From contig NC_056535.1 of the NCBI RefSeq assembly GCF_910596095.1, forward strand, positions 29,945,505-30,009,504: DNA of 64,000 bases, read 5' to 3'. Position 1 is the stretch's first letter. Each line of letters begins with the position of its first letter. The DNA comes from Thunnus maccoyii (taxonomy: Eukaryota; Chordata; Actinopteri; Scombriformes; Scombridae). Made by a program: the position numbers and the translations under genes. This document shows, piece by piece, positions 36,142 through 48,964 of this stretch. Below the pieces are notes generated by a model. The model searched no databases, was not told the DNA's origin, and saw only the letters and a program-made list of their open reading frames with translations.

Positions 36142-38550
36142 GGATGACATGGTGGACCTGGTGGGCTCCTATCAGTTTGATGACGAGGCGACTGAGGGAG
36201 AAGATGTTTTCGCCAGAGATCCCTACATCCTGCGATTCAGATGCCACAATACAGGTAGAAGACGCCTGTCATGTACATAAAAGAACATTTGTTTTTAAAG
36301 AAGAGCAAATGGTTGAGGGTTAGGATCAGGCTTGAGTGTTTTTAGTGTAACAGCAACGTTTACAGGAAGAAACGACTGTAGGGGCCTTACTGTCAGCTTT
36401 AACTGTGTGGATGTAAAGATATGTGTGTGTTTGTGTGCACAACAGAGCTGAAGGACCTGGTGCTGATCCCAGTTCACACCAAACCAGAGGACTCGGAGGT
36501 TGAGCTTGATGAGCTCTATGATGTTTTCCTGAATGTCAAGAAGAAGTGGAAAACTGATGTAAGGACATTTCATGATTAGTACACTAACAGTGACAGGGTA
36601 CTGCTGATGGTATACAAAACATGATCTAATACAGTGATTCCCATCCAAGGATACTCATACCCGATGGGCGTCCTCTGCAGTTGCCAGGGAGTTCATGGAT
36701 TGTAAAACAGATCATCTCCTTTGAAAAAAAAAATATATAACTAAATTTAAAAAGTGAATTCAAATGTCTAGACCAAACATGTTGGAATTGAGAGTCTATG
36801 AAAACTAGTTTTCTGTTTAACAATTGAAAAAGTAGAAAATAATAATTATTAAAAGTAACTGATAAACAGCTGAAATAGCTAAAAGTATTGTATAAACAGT
36901 TGAAATAGTTAAAAGCAATAGCAGTTGAAATAGTTAGCTAAAAGTAGCAGAAAATAGCGAAAAAGCTACAATAGATAAAAGGTTGACAACTAAAAGTAAC
37001 AGTTAAAATAGCTAGCTAGAAGTAATGAGTAAACAGCTGATGTAGATAGCTAAAATGGATAAATGGTTGAACTAGATAGGTAAAACTAATGTATGCTTTG
37101 TTTAAAATGATGGATGAATAATGAAAACACTTCAATTAATGTATGGTTAAAATACATAGCAAACATTAATGGATAAATAATTGAAACGTCAAGCTTTTGC
37201 CACTCCAGGTAGTAATATAGATAAAAACTTAACCAATACAATATTGACGGTGCAGTTGTATGGAAAACATATTACAATTTCTGCCTTTATATAATAAATA
37301 GGGTTAAATAAATTTTAGTTTAAAATAAAAAATGTTTTACCTACTAGGAAATTTACATTAAGAGAATAAAAGTATAAGTATCATAGCCCAACTAGCCCAA
37401 CAGAAATTGAGCTCCATGTTTCAGCTCTTTGATCACTGACGTTCTGCCACCTCTGTGCTCTAGAACGTGATGATCCTGGGCGACTTCAATGCGGACGGCT
37501 CGTATGTCTCCAAGAAAGACATGAAGAGCATCCGTATCCGTACCGACAAGAACTTCCACTGGCTGATTGGAGATGATGTCGACACCACAGCAAGCACCAA
37601 AAATGACCACACATACGACAGGTAACACAAAAAAAACAACACAGAGGTGCAAACACTTTGGTCTGACAAAACTATAATGAAAGGATCTAAAGCATTGATC
37701 TATCCATGTCTCTTTGTTCAGGATAGTGATCTACGGAGACGACATGCTCAAGGCTGTTGTACCAAACTCTGCCAAACCCTTCAACTTCCACGAAGCATAC
37801 GGACTCACTCAGGAGCAGGTCTGTTATGTTCATACTTTCATTTCATGAAGCCTGAAATTAATTATTGTGGCATACTCCTAAAGTCTGCCACTGTTCGTCT
37901 GACCTCAGATTGGCCTTACAGAGAACACGTTACACAATCACCAGGTTCAAGCTAATGACAAGATAATTAACCTAATTACATTCTGTAATACCTTTCAAAT
38001 GGAGAGTTGGGCGCGCCCATCATTTTTTTTTACAGTGTATATTTAATGATGAAAATGTTTGGCAACTTTTCATGGTACTCTAATCTGGTATAATATGTGC
38101 AATTGTGTCGTTCTTTTTCATGAGTGATTATGTCTTTTACTTAAGAATTCTAACTATTCTTGTGCTCTCTTTTAATGTAATGCACTATTTCATTTTTCTT
38201 GTCTGCCCCCTTTTATTCTACTCATGTATTCCTGTTTAATGTTCTTAATGTCTCTTGTTTGTTTTTTTTATCTTTTCAATGTGAAGCACTTTGAGCTGCA
38301 TTTTTTTTGTATGAAAGGTGCTATACAAATAAAGTTTATTATTATTATTTTTTATTATTATTACCATTATGAGTGTGACAATATAGGAAAGGCCGCCATG
38401 ATTCATCCTCCAGTGATGTTGAATAGGAACAGCAAACAACTCTGCAATCCAACTGTTATATTAGATATCTTGTGTGCAAAATTACCAAAATAGTTGCCGA
38501 TTAATTTATAATAATATAATAATATAATTTATTTAATATAATTAAATAAC

Positions 38551-38614
<64 letters not shown>

Positions 38615-41421
38615 TAATAAATAATATGATTAATTGATTAATTGTTGCAATTCTAATGGACACCATAAGCTAAAATAAAAAAATAAATAAAAAAAACAAA
38701 ACAAGAGCCATAATGTGACTTAGTGGGAACAGGTTTTCCTTTGGTTAACTGTATATTTGTATGACCTGATTTGATTCTGTCTAACTGCACTTGGTTCATA
38801 TTCATCCAGAATTATGTAATTGCTAAATCCAAACAGTGATTACTCAATTAATAACTGTTTATTTTCCAGGCGCTGGATGTGAGTGACCATTACCCTGTGG
38901 AGGTTGAACTCGAGTCCATAATCGTAGAAGGTAACTAGAAAAATATGCATTATACTATTTCTTTGCTGGGAGTAGTAACTTCCTTGTGTCTACACTGTTT
39001 AATTAATAGCCAGTCTTGAGCAAGAAATAATCCCACATAACCAAATTGTAATTTTTACACTTCGGCTTTTGGATGGATTGAAAAAAACAAGACATATAAC
39101 ATGTTACTTAGTGGGATTTAGAAGTGTTGTTAGGCAGGCTAGCTGTTTCCATTTTTATGCTATGCTAAGCTAAACTAACCAGCAGTGGTGGAAAGTAACT
39201 AAGTTCATTTACTCAAGTATTTTACTTAGTATAATTTTGACTAACTTGTACTTTACTTGAGGATTTCCATTTGATATTACTTTATCAAATATTCAAAGCC
39301 AAGATGCCATCGTTGCACGCATGCAGCATTACATTAAATAGAAAATCAGGTTTCTTGTGCAGAGACGCTGGAGGCTGCAGACATGCTGGAAGCTACAGAG
39401 GTGCCAGAGGGTGTGGTGGCTCAGGGACCTGTTGATGGGTCAGCTAACACACATTTCTGCACATGGCTCAAAAATAAATTTTGCTGAGTTGTAAACCTTG
39501 CACAATAACAGCAGTAATAATGATGGCTTTTGACACATCTGTACCTTTTATACCCTACAATCAAAGGGAAATCCGGTTTACAAACTACTCATACATACTT
39601 TATTCTGAAGGCAATGTTCAAAATTAAAACTGTATACAAATTAACATTGGAATAAAAAGCTTAACATTAACATAACAAGATTCCTGTCATATTTAATGAA
39701 TACAAACAGTACACTTTTCCAGAGTAATGTAGAGTGGGGATCGGTGGTGGAAAGTACATTCACTCAAGTACTGTAAGCTACTTAAGTACAATTTTGAGGT
39801 ACTTATACTTAACTTGAGTATTTCCATTTGATGCTACTTTATACTTCCACTACTCCACTACACAGGAAAATATTGTACTTTCTACTCCACTACATTTATT
39901 TGACAGCTTTAGTTACTTTTCAGATAGAGATTTGACACAATGGATAATATAACAAGCTTTTAATATACAACACATTGTTAAAGATGAAACCAATGGTTTC
40001 CAACCATTTTGTCTTTTGACGTCTTACAAAAAGCAGTGTGTAGTTGGGGTCACATTTCAGATGTCTATGAGTTGTTAACAGCTCCACAAAATAGTGATTT
40101 TTCCCTCTAAACTTCTCACATGGCTTTCATTTCAATAAATGTTTAAATGATCCAATATTTCACTAAAAATCAAAGATTAGAGAAAAAGTCCAAAAACTGA
40201 AAACAGATTTATGTATCAGAACTTTGTTTTTTCTTCTTTCTTCTCCCATTAATCATCTCACGACCCCTCAGATTTATCTGCTGACCCTTTGGAGGGGCCT
40301 CGACCCCCAGGTTGGGAACCACTGGACTAAACTAGCTAACTGTACATAAAGTAGTACAAACTAGCTCCACCTCCAGCAGCTACAACAGTAACATGCTGCT
40401 TACACACTGATGCTTCACTATTAATAATCTAATGATGTCATATATAATAATATATCAGTCAGAGGGACCAAACCACTACTTTTAGTACAATACTTTAACT
40501 ACATCAAGCTGATAACACTTATGTACTAAAGTACTAAAGTAGGATTTTTCATGCAGGACTAATGGAAGTATTTTTACATTATTGCATTGGCACTTTTACT
40601 TAAACCTGGAGTGCGGAACTTTTACATATAAACAGAAGTCCTTTACATCCAAGCCAAACGAGTTCACACAAATCTGATTAAGCCTGTCACTGCCAGATAA
40701 ATCTCTCTGTATTTCACAGTATACAGTTTTTAATCTGGTGTTGGGTTTGACATTCCCGCACTGGCTTGATGAATGCATGAATGCAGACTTCTGCCGGGCG
40801 AACAAATAACTTCCAGTTAGCTCTCTGCTAATTTGAATGGGGATAAAATAATTTAATCATGCGGCTCTTCTAGACTTTCCAAATGTTATCGGACCAAATG
40901 GATCAAATTCTGATAGTGAAATGAGTCATTTTGCGTGACACTCAAAACAGTTTATCCACCGTTTTACAGCCACAACTAGAAGGCTATTAGTAGCACATCA
41001 ACAGTGTTTTTGTAATTACTCTCACTGCCAGAAGGGGGAGACAAAAGTCCTGCACTCCATCTTTAAGTAAAGGATCTGAATACTTCTTCCACCACTGCTG
41101 ACCGGCTGCTATCTGTTTCATATTTAATGGACGCATATTGATCATCATCGTCTAACTCTGCCTGAGAGCAAATAACCGCATTTCCCAAAATGTCAAACTA
41201 TTCCTTTAAAAATTAGCCTTCCTAACTTGTGCTGATTTAACTCAGTGGATTGTTTGTTTGTTTTTCCTGCAGGTCCAAAACCACAGCAGTATGGGTCAGC
41301 TCCCCCAGATAGAGATCTGGATGAGCTGAAGAGAGAAAACCTGCTTCTGGAGAGAGAGAAGCTCAACCTGGAGATCCAAATGCTCCGGCAGAAGATGGCC
41401 ATTATGAAACATGGAGATTGA
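33975..41421 (+). CDS. dnase1l4: DNase I-family endonuclease (dnase1l4-like) with a coiled-coil C-terminal exon
   Basis: A divalent-metal-dependent, DNA-cutting nuclease of the DNase I/exonuclease III fold. Exons: 33975-34055, 34907-34995, 35797-35883, 36142-36254, 36446-36558, 37464-37621, 37722-37818, 38870-38930, and the terminal 41273-41421; phases agree throughout, giving 315 aa. The family residues are present: MKVAAFNIQKFG, ILEVVD, RYKEQFMFLYR (Glu), LIPVHTKPED (catalytic His), ILGDFNADGSYVSKKD (Asp, Asn), TYDRIVIYGDD (Asp) and DVSDHYPVEVEL (catalytic His). No signal peptide precedes the nuclease start, and the usual disulfide cysteines are absent, so a cytosolic or nuclear location is inferred. 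The last exon (about 49 residues) is Leu/Glu/Lys-rich (ELKRENLLLEREKLNLEIQM) and ends before an AATAAA at 41682. If intron 8 is retained, the protein stops at 38938 after VEGN (268 aa). Another possible ending lies at 39363-39487. Confidence 0.85.
34425..34700 (+). repeat. Fish MITE (copy 2), in DNase intron 1
   Basis: It starts GGGGCTTCAACAAACAATC, passes through ATTAATC-rich sequence and contains GAAGCTGGAACC. Same family as 3475-3725 in opposite orientation. Confidence 0.6.
35280..35600 (+). repeat. Dispersed repeat in DNase intron 2
   Basis: It contains ATCCATCCAATAGTTGTTGAAATG and related words, with a second copy at 27720-28250. No coding potential. Confidence 0.55.
35934..36023 (+). 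repeat. (ATCT)n tetranucleotide array
   Basis: About 22 TATC/TATG/TGTC units between DNase exons 3 and 4. Confidence 0.95.
36099..36138 (+). repeat. (TG)20 directly against the exon 4 acceptor
   Basis: Forty bases of TG followed by CAG and then DNase exon 4 (36142). The repeat occupies the position of the polypyrimidine tract. Confidence 0.97.
36640..37160 (+). repeat. Degenerate minisatellite-like repeat in DNase intron 5
   Basis: Words such as GTTGAAATAGTTAAAAG and AACAGCTGAAATAGCTAAAAG recur every 25-35 bases with drift. The first part (CCCGATGGGCGTCCTCTGCA) belongs to a dispersed fish repeat. Confidence 0.6.
38275..38350 (+). repeat. LINE 3' tail in DNase intron 7
   Basis: AAGCACTTTGAGCTGCA, then GGTGCTATACAAATAAAG, then an (ATT)n end. 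This is the usual 3' end of fish non-LTR retrotransposons. Confidence 0.75.
38536..38612 (+). repeat. (AAT)n array
   Basis: About 25 AAT units in DNase intron 7. Confidence 0.95.
39290..39700 (+). repeat. Segmental duplicate, copy A (contains the alternative exon)
   Basis: It matches 42130-42535. Shared words include AGGTTTCTTGTGCAGAGAC, ACCTTTTATACCCTA-like sequence and GAAGGCAATGTTCAAAATTA. Together with the adjoining MITEs the duplicated unit is at least 1.3 kb. Confidence 0.85.
39363..39487 (+). other. Possible alternative terminal exon of the DNase gene
   Basis: After the acceptor TTTCTTGTGCAG the sequence joins DNase exon 8 in phase 1 and stays open for about 41 codons: ETLEAADMLEATEVPEGVV at the start, CTWLKNKFC at the end, then TGA at 39485-39487. 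An AATAAA overlaps the last codons. The donor used in the related copy (42275/GTAACA) is CTAACA here, so the exon probably cannot splice onward and would have to be terminal. Confidence 0.45.
39742..41097 (+). mobile_element. MITE carrying a nested TTAA-target MITE
   Basis: The outer element runs from CGGTGGTGGAAAGTAC to ACTTCTTCCACCACTG, a very abundant fish family. Into it, at TTAA, is inserted a second element (40604-41062) whose ends pair (CCTGGAGTGCGGAACTTTTAC and the reverse of AAAAGTCCTGCACTCCATC), flanked by TTAA at 40600-40603 and 41063-41066. A fragment of the outer family also lies at 39183-39290. Confidence 0.82.
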
Positions 41422-41681
41422 GTTTAAACTCAGGAAGTCAGATCTGTCCGAACAACCAAAATAATCCATCTGCAGCCCGCATAACTATAAGTTACACCAC
41501 CTTCACGTTACGCCTACTTCAAGTTATGCTTCTTTCTTTCTTAAAGGTGTATGACACTCCGAGGCTATTCTGGTTTTCATCTGTTTCATTGTTGCATTCT
41601 TGTTTTCTTTTATCTGTTCAAATCAGTTTTATCAGCTACTCTAATTATGTGCAGTGTTTGTAATTGTTCATCAAATCATTA

Positions 41682-41687
41682 AATAAA
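41682..41687 (+). terminator. Polyadenylation signal AATAAA for the DNase gene
   Basis: AATAAA about 260 bp after the stop codon of the coiled-coil exon, supporting 41273-41421 as a true last exon. Confidence 0.65.
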
Positions 41688-42129
41688 GGGAAACAGGCTT
41701 AAAACAGTAATTTTTGTTCTCTTGTGTCCATCTCACCAATTGCTTAAAGGAGATGTGATCAGTGCATGATTGATCGATGTAAATCTAGCTGTGTTTTTTT
41801 TTTTTTAATTAAAATGTTGCTGGATGTCATTTCACCACATAGACTACTGGTGAGTTGAGGGAAATTCTTCTCAGCAGGCGCAAAAGAAGAAAGGCAAAAC
41901 TTTTCCACACTGTATGAAAATAAAATATTCTGTTGTATAAAAAGGTCACATTCTGTGTCTTGCCTCATTGAAGCTACATCACATTGATAATGCTGTTATC
42001 TATATCAGGTACAAACAGTTTCCAAGTTACTTAGCTTAGATACATCTTCAAGGAAAGATCTACCCACTGATGCTCCTACAATATTAGATTTCAATTTGTA
42101 ATGTTTGGCGAACATGTGAATGTTTATAA

Positions 42130-42535
42130 TCTAGTGAAATATTCAAAGCCAAAATGCCATTGTTTTTTGGCTGCAGCGTTACATCAAATCGAAAAACAGG
42201 TTTCTTGTGCAGAGACAGTGGAGGCTACAGAGGTGCCAGAGGGTGTAGCGGCACAGAAACCTGTTCACAGATCAGGTAACACACATTCCTGCACATGGCT
42301 CAAAAATAAATTGTGCTGAGTTGTAATCCTTGCACAATAGCAACAGTGATAATGGTGGCTTTTGATACATCAACCATGGCATCTGTACATTTTATACCCT
42401 ATAAACAAAGAGAAATCCGATTTACAAACTACTCATATATACTTTATTCTGAAGGCAATGTTCAAAATTAAAACTGTATACAAATTAACATTGGAATAAA
42501 AACATAACATAACAAGATTCCTGTCATATTTAATG
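42130..42535 (+). repeat. Segmental duplicate, copy B (duplicated exon downstream of the gene end)
   Basis: It carries a second version of the alternative exon, 42213-42275, with the acceptor TTTCTTGTGCAG and an intact donor (ATCAG/GTAACA). It starts ETVEATEVPEGVAAQKPV. Relative to copy A it lacks 18 nt, a whole number of codons, and if read through ends in CTWLKNKLC and a stop at 42319. It lies after the gene's poly(A) signal and so is probably not used. Confidence 0.8.
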
Positions 42536-42578
42536 AATCCAAACAATACATTTTTCCAGAGTAACGTAGAGTGAGGAT

Positions 42579-44060
42579 CAGTGGTAGAAAGTAACTAAGT
42601 ACATTTACTCATGTACTGTAAGCTACCTAAGTACAATTTTGAGGTACTCATACTTTACTTGAGTATTTCCATTTGATACTACTTTATACTTCCACTCCAC
42701 TACATTTCAGAGAGAAATATTGTACTTTCTACTCCACTACATTTATTTAACAGCTTTAGTTGCTTTTCAGATAAAGATTTGACACAATGGATAATATAAC
42801 AAGCTTTAAAAAGATGACATTGTTAAAGATGAAACCAGTGGTTTCTGTTTTATTTCTTATTTTGCAACAAGGGAAAGAGTTCAGACACGACGTTATGTTG
42901 CCAGCATTACCTTAACAATCTAGACTGGACTTGTAGACCATTACTGCCACCTACTGGTCAACACGCGAGTGATTAACTACATATCAAGATAGTTTCCAAT
43001 CTTTTTGTCTTTTGATGTCTTACAAAAAGCAGTGTGTAGTCGGGGTCACATTTCAGAAGTCTATGAGTTGTTAACAGATCCACCAAATAGTGATTTTTCC
43101 CTCTAAACTTCTAACATGGTTTCATTTTATTAAAAAAAAAAAAAAATCAAAGATCAGAGAAAAAGTCCAAAAACTGAAAACAGATTTTTGTATCAGAACT
43201 TTGTTTTTTCTTCTTTCCTCTCCCATCAATCATCTCTCAGTATTTCCATTTGATGCTACTTTATACTTCCACTACTCCACTACACAGGAAAATATTGTAC
43301 TTTCTACTCCACTACATTTATTTGACAGCTTTAGTTACTTTTCAGATGAAGATTTGACACAATGGATAATATAACAAGCTTTTAATATACAACACATTGT
43401 TAAAGATGAAACCAGTGGTTTCCAACCTTTTTGTCTTTTGATGTCTTACAAAAAGCAGTGTGTAGTTGGGGTCACATTTCAGATGTCTATGAGTTGTTAA
43501 CAGCTCCACCAAATAGTGATTTTTCCCTCTAAACTTCTCACATGCTTTCATTTCAAAAAATGTTTAAATGATCTAATATTTCAGCAAAAATCAAAGATTA
43601 GAGAAAAAGTCCAAAAACTGAAAACAGATTTTTTTATCAGAACTTTATTTTTTCTTCTTTCCTCTCCCATTGATCATCTCACGACCTCTCAGATTTATCT
43701 GGTGAGCCTTTGGAGGGGCCTCAACCCCTAGGTTTGGAACCACTGGACTAAACTATCTAACTGTATATAAAGTAGTTGAAACTAGCTCACCTCCAGCAGC
43801 TACAACAGTAACATGCTGCTTACACACTGATGTGTCAGTATTAATAATATAATGATGTCATATATAATAATATATCAGTCAGAGGGACCAAATCACTACT
43901 TTTACTTCAATACTTTAACTACATCAAGCTCATAATACTTATGTACTTTTACTGTAGTAGGATTTTTCATGCAGGACTTTTACTTGTAAAGGAGTATTTT
44001 TACATTGTTGTGTTGGTATTTTTACTTAAGTAAAGAATCTGAAAACTTCTTACACCACTG
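42579..44060 (+). mobile_element. MITE copy, internally duplicated; empty site for the TTAA insertion
   Basis: It runs from CAGTGGTAGAAAGTAAC to ACTTCTTACACCACTG. The block around GTATTTCCATTTGATGCTACTTTATACTTCCACTACTCC occurs twice here (about 42660 and 43238) with slight variation. At 44018-44032 it reads TTTTTACTTAAGTAAAG, the uninterrupted form of the site occupied by the nested element in copy A. Confidence 0.78.
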
Positions 44061-44509
44061 TTCATTTTAAAAGACACTTCTTTTACCTTGTTTGTTAACA
44101 GATATTTTCTCGTTAACATCCAAAAACCACTTCCAGTTAATATTTTCACAGCAGTTGTTCCAAAAGAAAACACAAGGTGGTGTAGTAACTCAAGAGTATT
44201 GTTTCTACCACATTTGTTGGTTGCTTTGTGACTTATAGATGGGCAGTCTTCATCAATTTATAAGTTACAAGGATCAAAGCAGCATATTATGCTGTCTTTG
44301 CCTTTTGGAAGAAACTTAAATCACCGCTGTGTGTGTCTGTCAGATTGGTGATGTAATTTAAATAAACTATTTATCATTTTTGGCAAATTCCATATACACA
44401 CAATGAAATTGACCACTATAAAACCAAACTTTACCTTATTTTTAATTGATATTGAGCTCTGTAATAATTCTCTAGTTAAACTGCAAAATGAAAAAGCAAC
44501 ATAATATAA
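44061..44509. other. Gene-free spacer
   Basis: AT-rich sequence with no supported feature. Confidence 0.5.
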
Positions 44510-44839
44510 AATAGTGGTTACCACTGTCGCCTTACAGCAAGAGGGTTCTGGGTTCGAACCTACTGGCCGGCTGAGGCCCTGCTGTTTGGAGTTTACGTGT
44601 TCTCCCCGTGCTTCCTCCCACAGATTAAAAACATGTAGGTTAGGTTAAATGGTGACTGTAAATTGCCCATAGGTGTGAATGGTTGTCTGTCTCTATACTA
44701 TATATTAACCATATGATTGACTGGTGACCTGTCAAACTCTCTAGGGTGCACCCCGCCTCTCGCCCAATGTCAGCTGAGATTGGCTCCAGCGACCCTGTGA
44801 CCCTCTAGAGGATAAGCGGTAAAGAAAATGGATGGATAA
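44510..44839 (+). mobile_element. tRNA-like SINE
   Basis: The head is TAGTGGTTACCACTGTCGCC with a B-box-like GGGTTCGAACC. The body follows: TGTTCTCCCCGTGCTTCC, AATTGCCCATAGGTGTG, CACCCCGCCTCTCGCCCAAT. It ends in AATGGATGGA. This is a well-known fish SINE layout. The spacer 44840-45890 holds only unremarkable open frames. Confidence 0.82.
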
Positions 44840-45894
44840 AATTATTGACTAATGTTACTTGATTATTAATCTGTAACCCTTTATTTCTTTATTTTTTCCT
44901 CTTCCCTTGTATTATTCTTTTTTCATTGAAGGTAAAAAGCTTACTGAATGTTTTTTTATGTTATTTTATCATTTGTCATAACTGAATTCCCTGGCACTTT
45001 GTTTCCTCTTTTTGTTCCTCATACTTGTTTATGCAGTATGTTTTTTGAATTTGAGGGGAAAAGAAAGGGACCAAGCACTTTCCTGCTCGATTCTCTGCAA
45101 GGGGTTTCATCTGGTGACAGAAACACCAGCATGACGCAGTGTGAATGTGTGCAGGAAATAAACTGTAAACAATTCATATTTTCTACTTATGTTTTCACAG
45201 ATCATCTGAATTTGCTCGTTGGCATCAGTTGGCAGACCAGCCCCTCCAGTCATCATTGTGACAGTTTCCAGAGGAGAAAATTAGCTGAAGTAGCTACTTG
45301 TACGACAGGTACACTGGAGAATGTCATGAAAAAAAGAGTCATGGGATAAAAAATTCCTTCTTTCTTGTATTTTCTCTTTTTGCAGTAATTTTTGCAGCAC
45401 AGCAGACCATCCAGTTCCCCCAGATAAAGATTATAGATTGTACTGCAGGGCTCAGCTATTGGCTTCAACTATGTGTCAGTTAATAATGCCTGATGTTTGA
45501 CAGGCATGATGAAGACAGAGACAGTATCTTATGTTATTACTCATTTGGAAAAAATGACTCATGAACTTGAACATAGACTAGAAATGTAATTGATAGCTTA
45601 ACCTCACACAATAAGCAGTGGCCTGCTTCACAAAGTGCTCTTATTGATATAAATCTGTTCTGGACAGACCAGCCAAGTTATGTTATGTACATGTGTTATT
45701 CATCTTGCAAGTTCATAAGAAGTTAACAGGTCATATTTATTGGGATTTAAATGAGCCTTGTTTTTACATCGTTATATATGTAGATACATTAAGAACAATG
45801 TAAAAGAATTGAATTGCTCTATAAAGAGGAAAACTTTAGCTTTCATTACGGGGCAAAATAGTTTTGTCGAGGTGCCAGATTTGGCCCCCAATTA

Positions 45895-46065
45895 TATCAG
45901 ACACACATTATTGTTTCAAGCAGAGTATTTTAATCACTTCATATATGTCTGGAAGGGTTCTTTAAATTAAGTTTCTAAATATGATGCATTTTTATAGATC
46001 CCCTCCAGACATCTATTATAAAAATACTTTGCTTGGAACAATAATGTGTGTCTGATATGTTTTTT
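45895..46065. mobile_element. Small palindromic MITE
   Basis: Inverted arms of about 60 bp: CAGACACACATTATTGTTTC at the left and its near-complement GGAACAATAATGTGTGTCTG at the right, with CATATATGTCTGGA facing TCCAGACATCTAT around a short centre. Confidence 0.8.
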
Positions 46066-46094
46066 TTCCACAAAAAAAGGATAATTACCATGTA

Positions 46095-46330
46095 AAATCA
46101 TTAAAATGGCATCTCCTCCTTCTCCCTCATTAAAAAAAAAATCCAGGATCTATAAATATGCAAATATTTTATTATGTAGTTTTCCTGCTGGACACAAGAT
46201 GTGACCACTGTCAAGTCCATTCTCAGTGTTTGTGCACTGGAGGCTTCAAGTTTCCACATCACACTTGTGTAAGTTGAATATTGGACCACAATTGACTCCA
46301 AACTAGTTGTGATGTCACAAATCATGCTCG
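46095..46330 (+). repeat. Dispersed repeat, inverted relative at 55960-56110
   Basis: Shared words in opposite orientation: ACTAGTTGTGATGTCACAAA here against TTTGTGACATCACAACTAGT there, and CACACTTGTGTAAG-type against TGCACAAGTGTGACG-type. Confidence 0.65.
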
Positions 46331-46742
46331 TAGGACCACAACTGAAACTAAAAATGAATTGAGCACAGAGAAATATACATCATTCTACACGCTGAAGCTC
46401 AAACATCCAACTGTAGGAACATGAAGAAAAACATATTTTTGAGTGGAGGGGGACTTTAAACTACCCAACAGTACATATAATTAGCTCTGTGACCAGCTAC
46501 ACTAAAATGCTGCATACATTGATGCAATGATATTTATGTTAATAATGTAATAACAATATGGAGACTGTTGATTGGCAGGGGGGTTCAAGGGGTTGAAACA
46601 GGAGGGGGTAGGCAGTTGTTCCCAGATATTACTTGATTAACATTAGCTAAACAATTTTGTGTATTAAAAACTTTAGATCAATAGCATCAGGATATAACAA
46701 ACAATGGTATGCTTATTCTTATTCTTCATCAGTAGCTATATA

Positions 46743-48157
<1,415 letters not shown>

Positions 48158-48206
<49 letters not shown>

Positions 48207-48210
48207 ATGT
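48158..48210 (+). repeat. (GT)n(AT)n(GT)n simple repeat
   Basis: Compound dinucleotide run abutting the right end of the Tc1 element. Confidence 0.95.
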
Positions 48211-48964
48211 ATATTGTAACTCCTTTCATTATTTTGTCTTCCTCCAGTTTGGGGAATAATCGTGCTCAGTTTTGAACTCAGGTTCCCAAAATGCTTTGAG
48301 GGATTAAACAAAATGTACACCGTCTCTGAATCATGGGAGAGAAAGAGTTCTCTTTATACATCCATGCTCTGAATTCGCTGGTGTGCTATAACTTGAGCCA
48401 GTTTTTATCAGCTCCTGTTTGTATGTGTGTAATCGTGTATGTACAGACAACTATCACTGGATTACTGAAGAAAACTTAAAAACGTGAAAATTACCAGGCA
48501 AATTCTGAAGCTTCTTCTTTTCTTACGATTTCTAAGCGGATTTATGGAGGTTTATTGGAAATGCACACCAGAGAAAATAATATCCTCGAAAGTGTGAATC
48601 ACGCTCAGATTATTATGACTCAAAGGAGGATGTGGTGTTGTTGGTTTTTTTTACACTCACGCCTCCACTCTGTCAAACTCCCTCCCGCAGTTTGTAAACC
48701 TCTAAAACGTCCTGCAGTATTAATCAAATCTATTTATAACAAGACTCTTCTGAAATATATGTATCATGTTTGTGTGTTCAGATCGTGGCTGTATGGTTCA
48801 GATTGATATGCGCTCATCAATAAATTGAATGTAATGTTATTAATTGACAGTAATATGAACCACTGTAAGTGATAGATTGTCATTTTAAAGGCTGAGAGCG
48901 AAGTTAAACTGTATTTCACGTAAATTTTGTCAATCTGTTAGATTTGAAGTTGTAGAAAAAGAAT

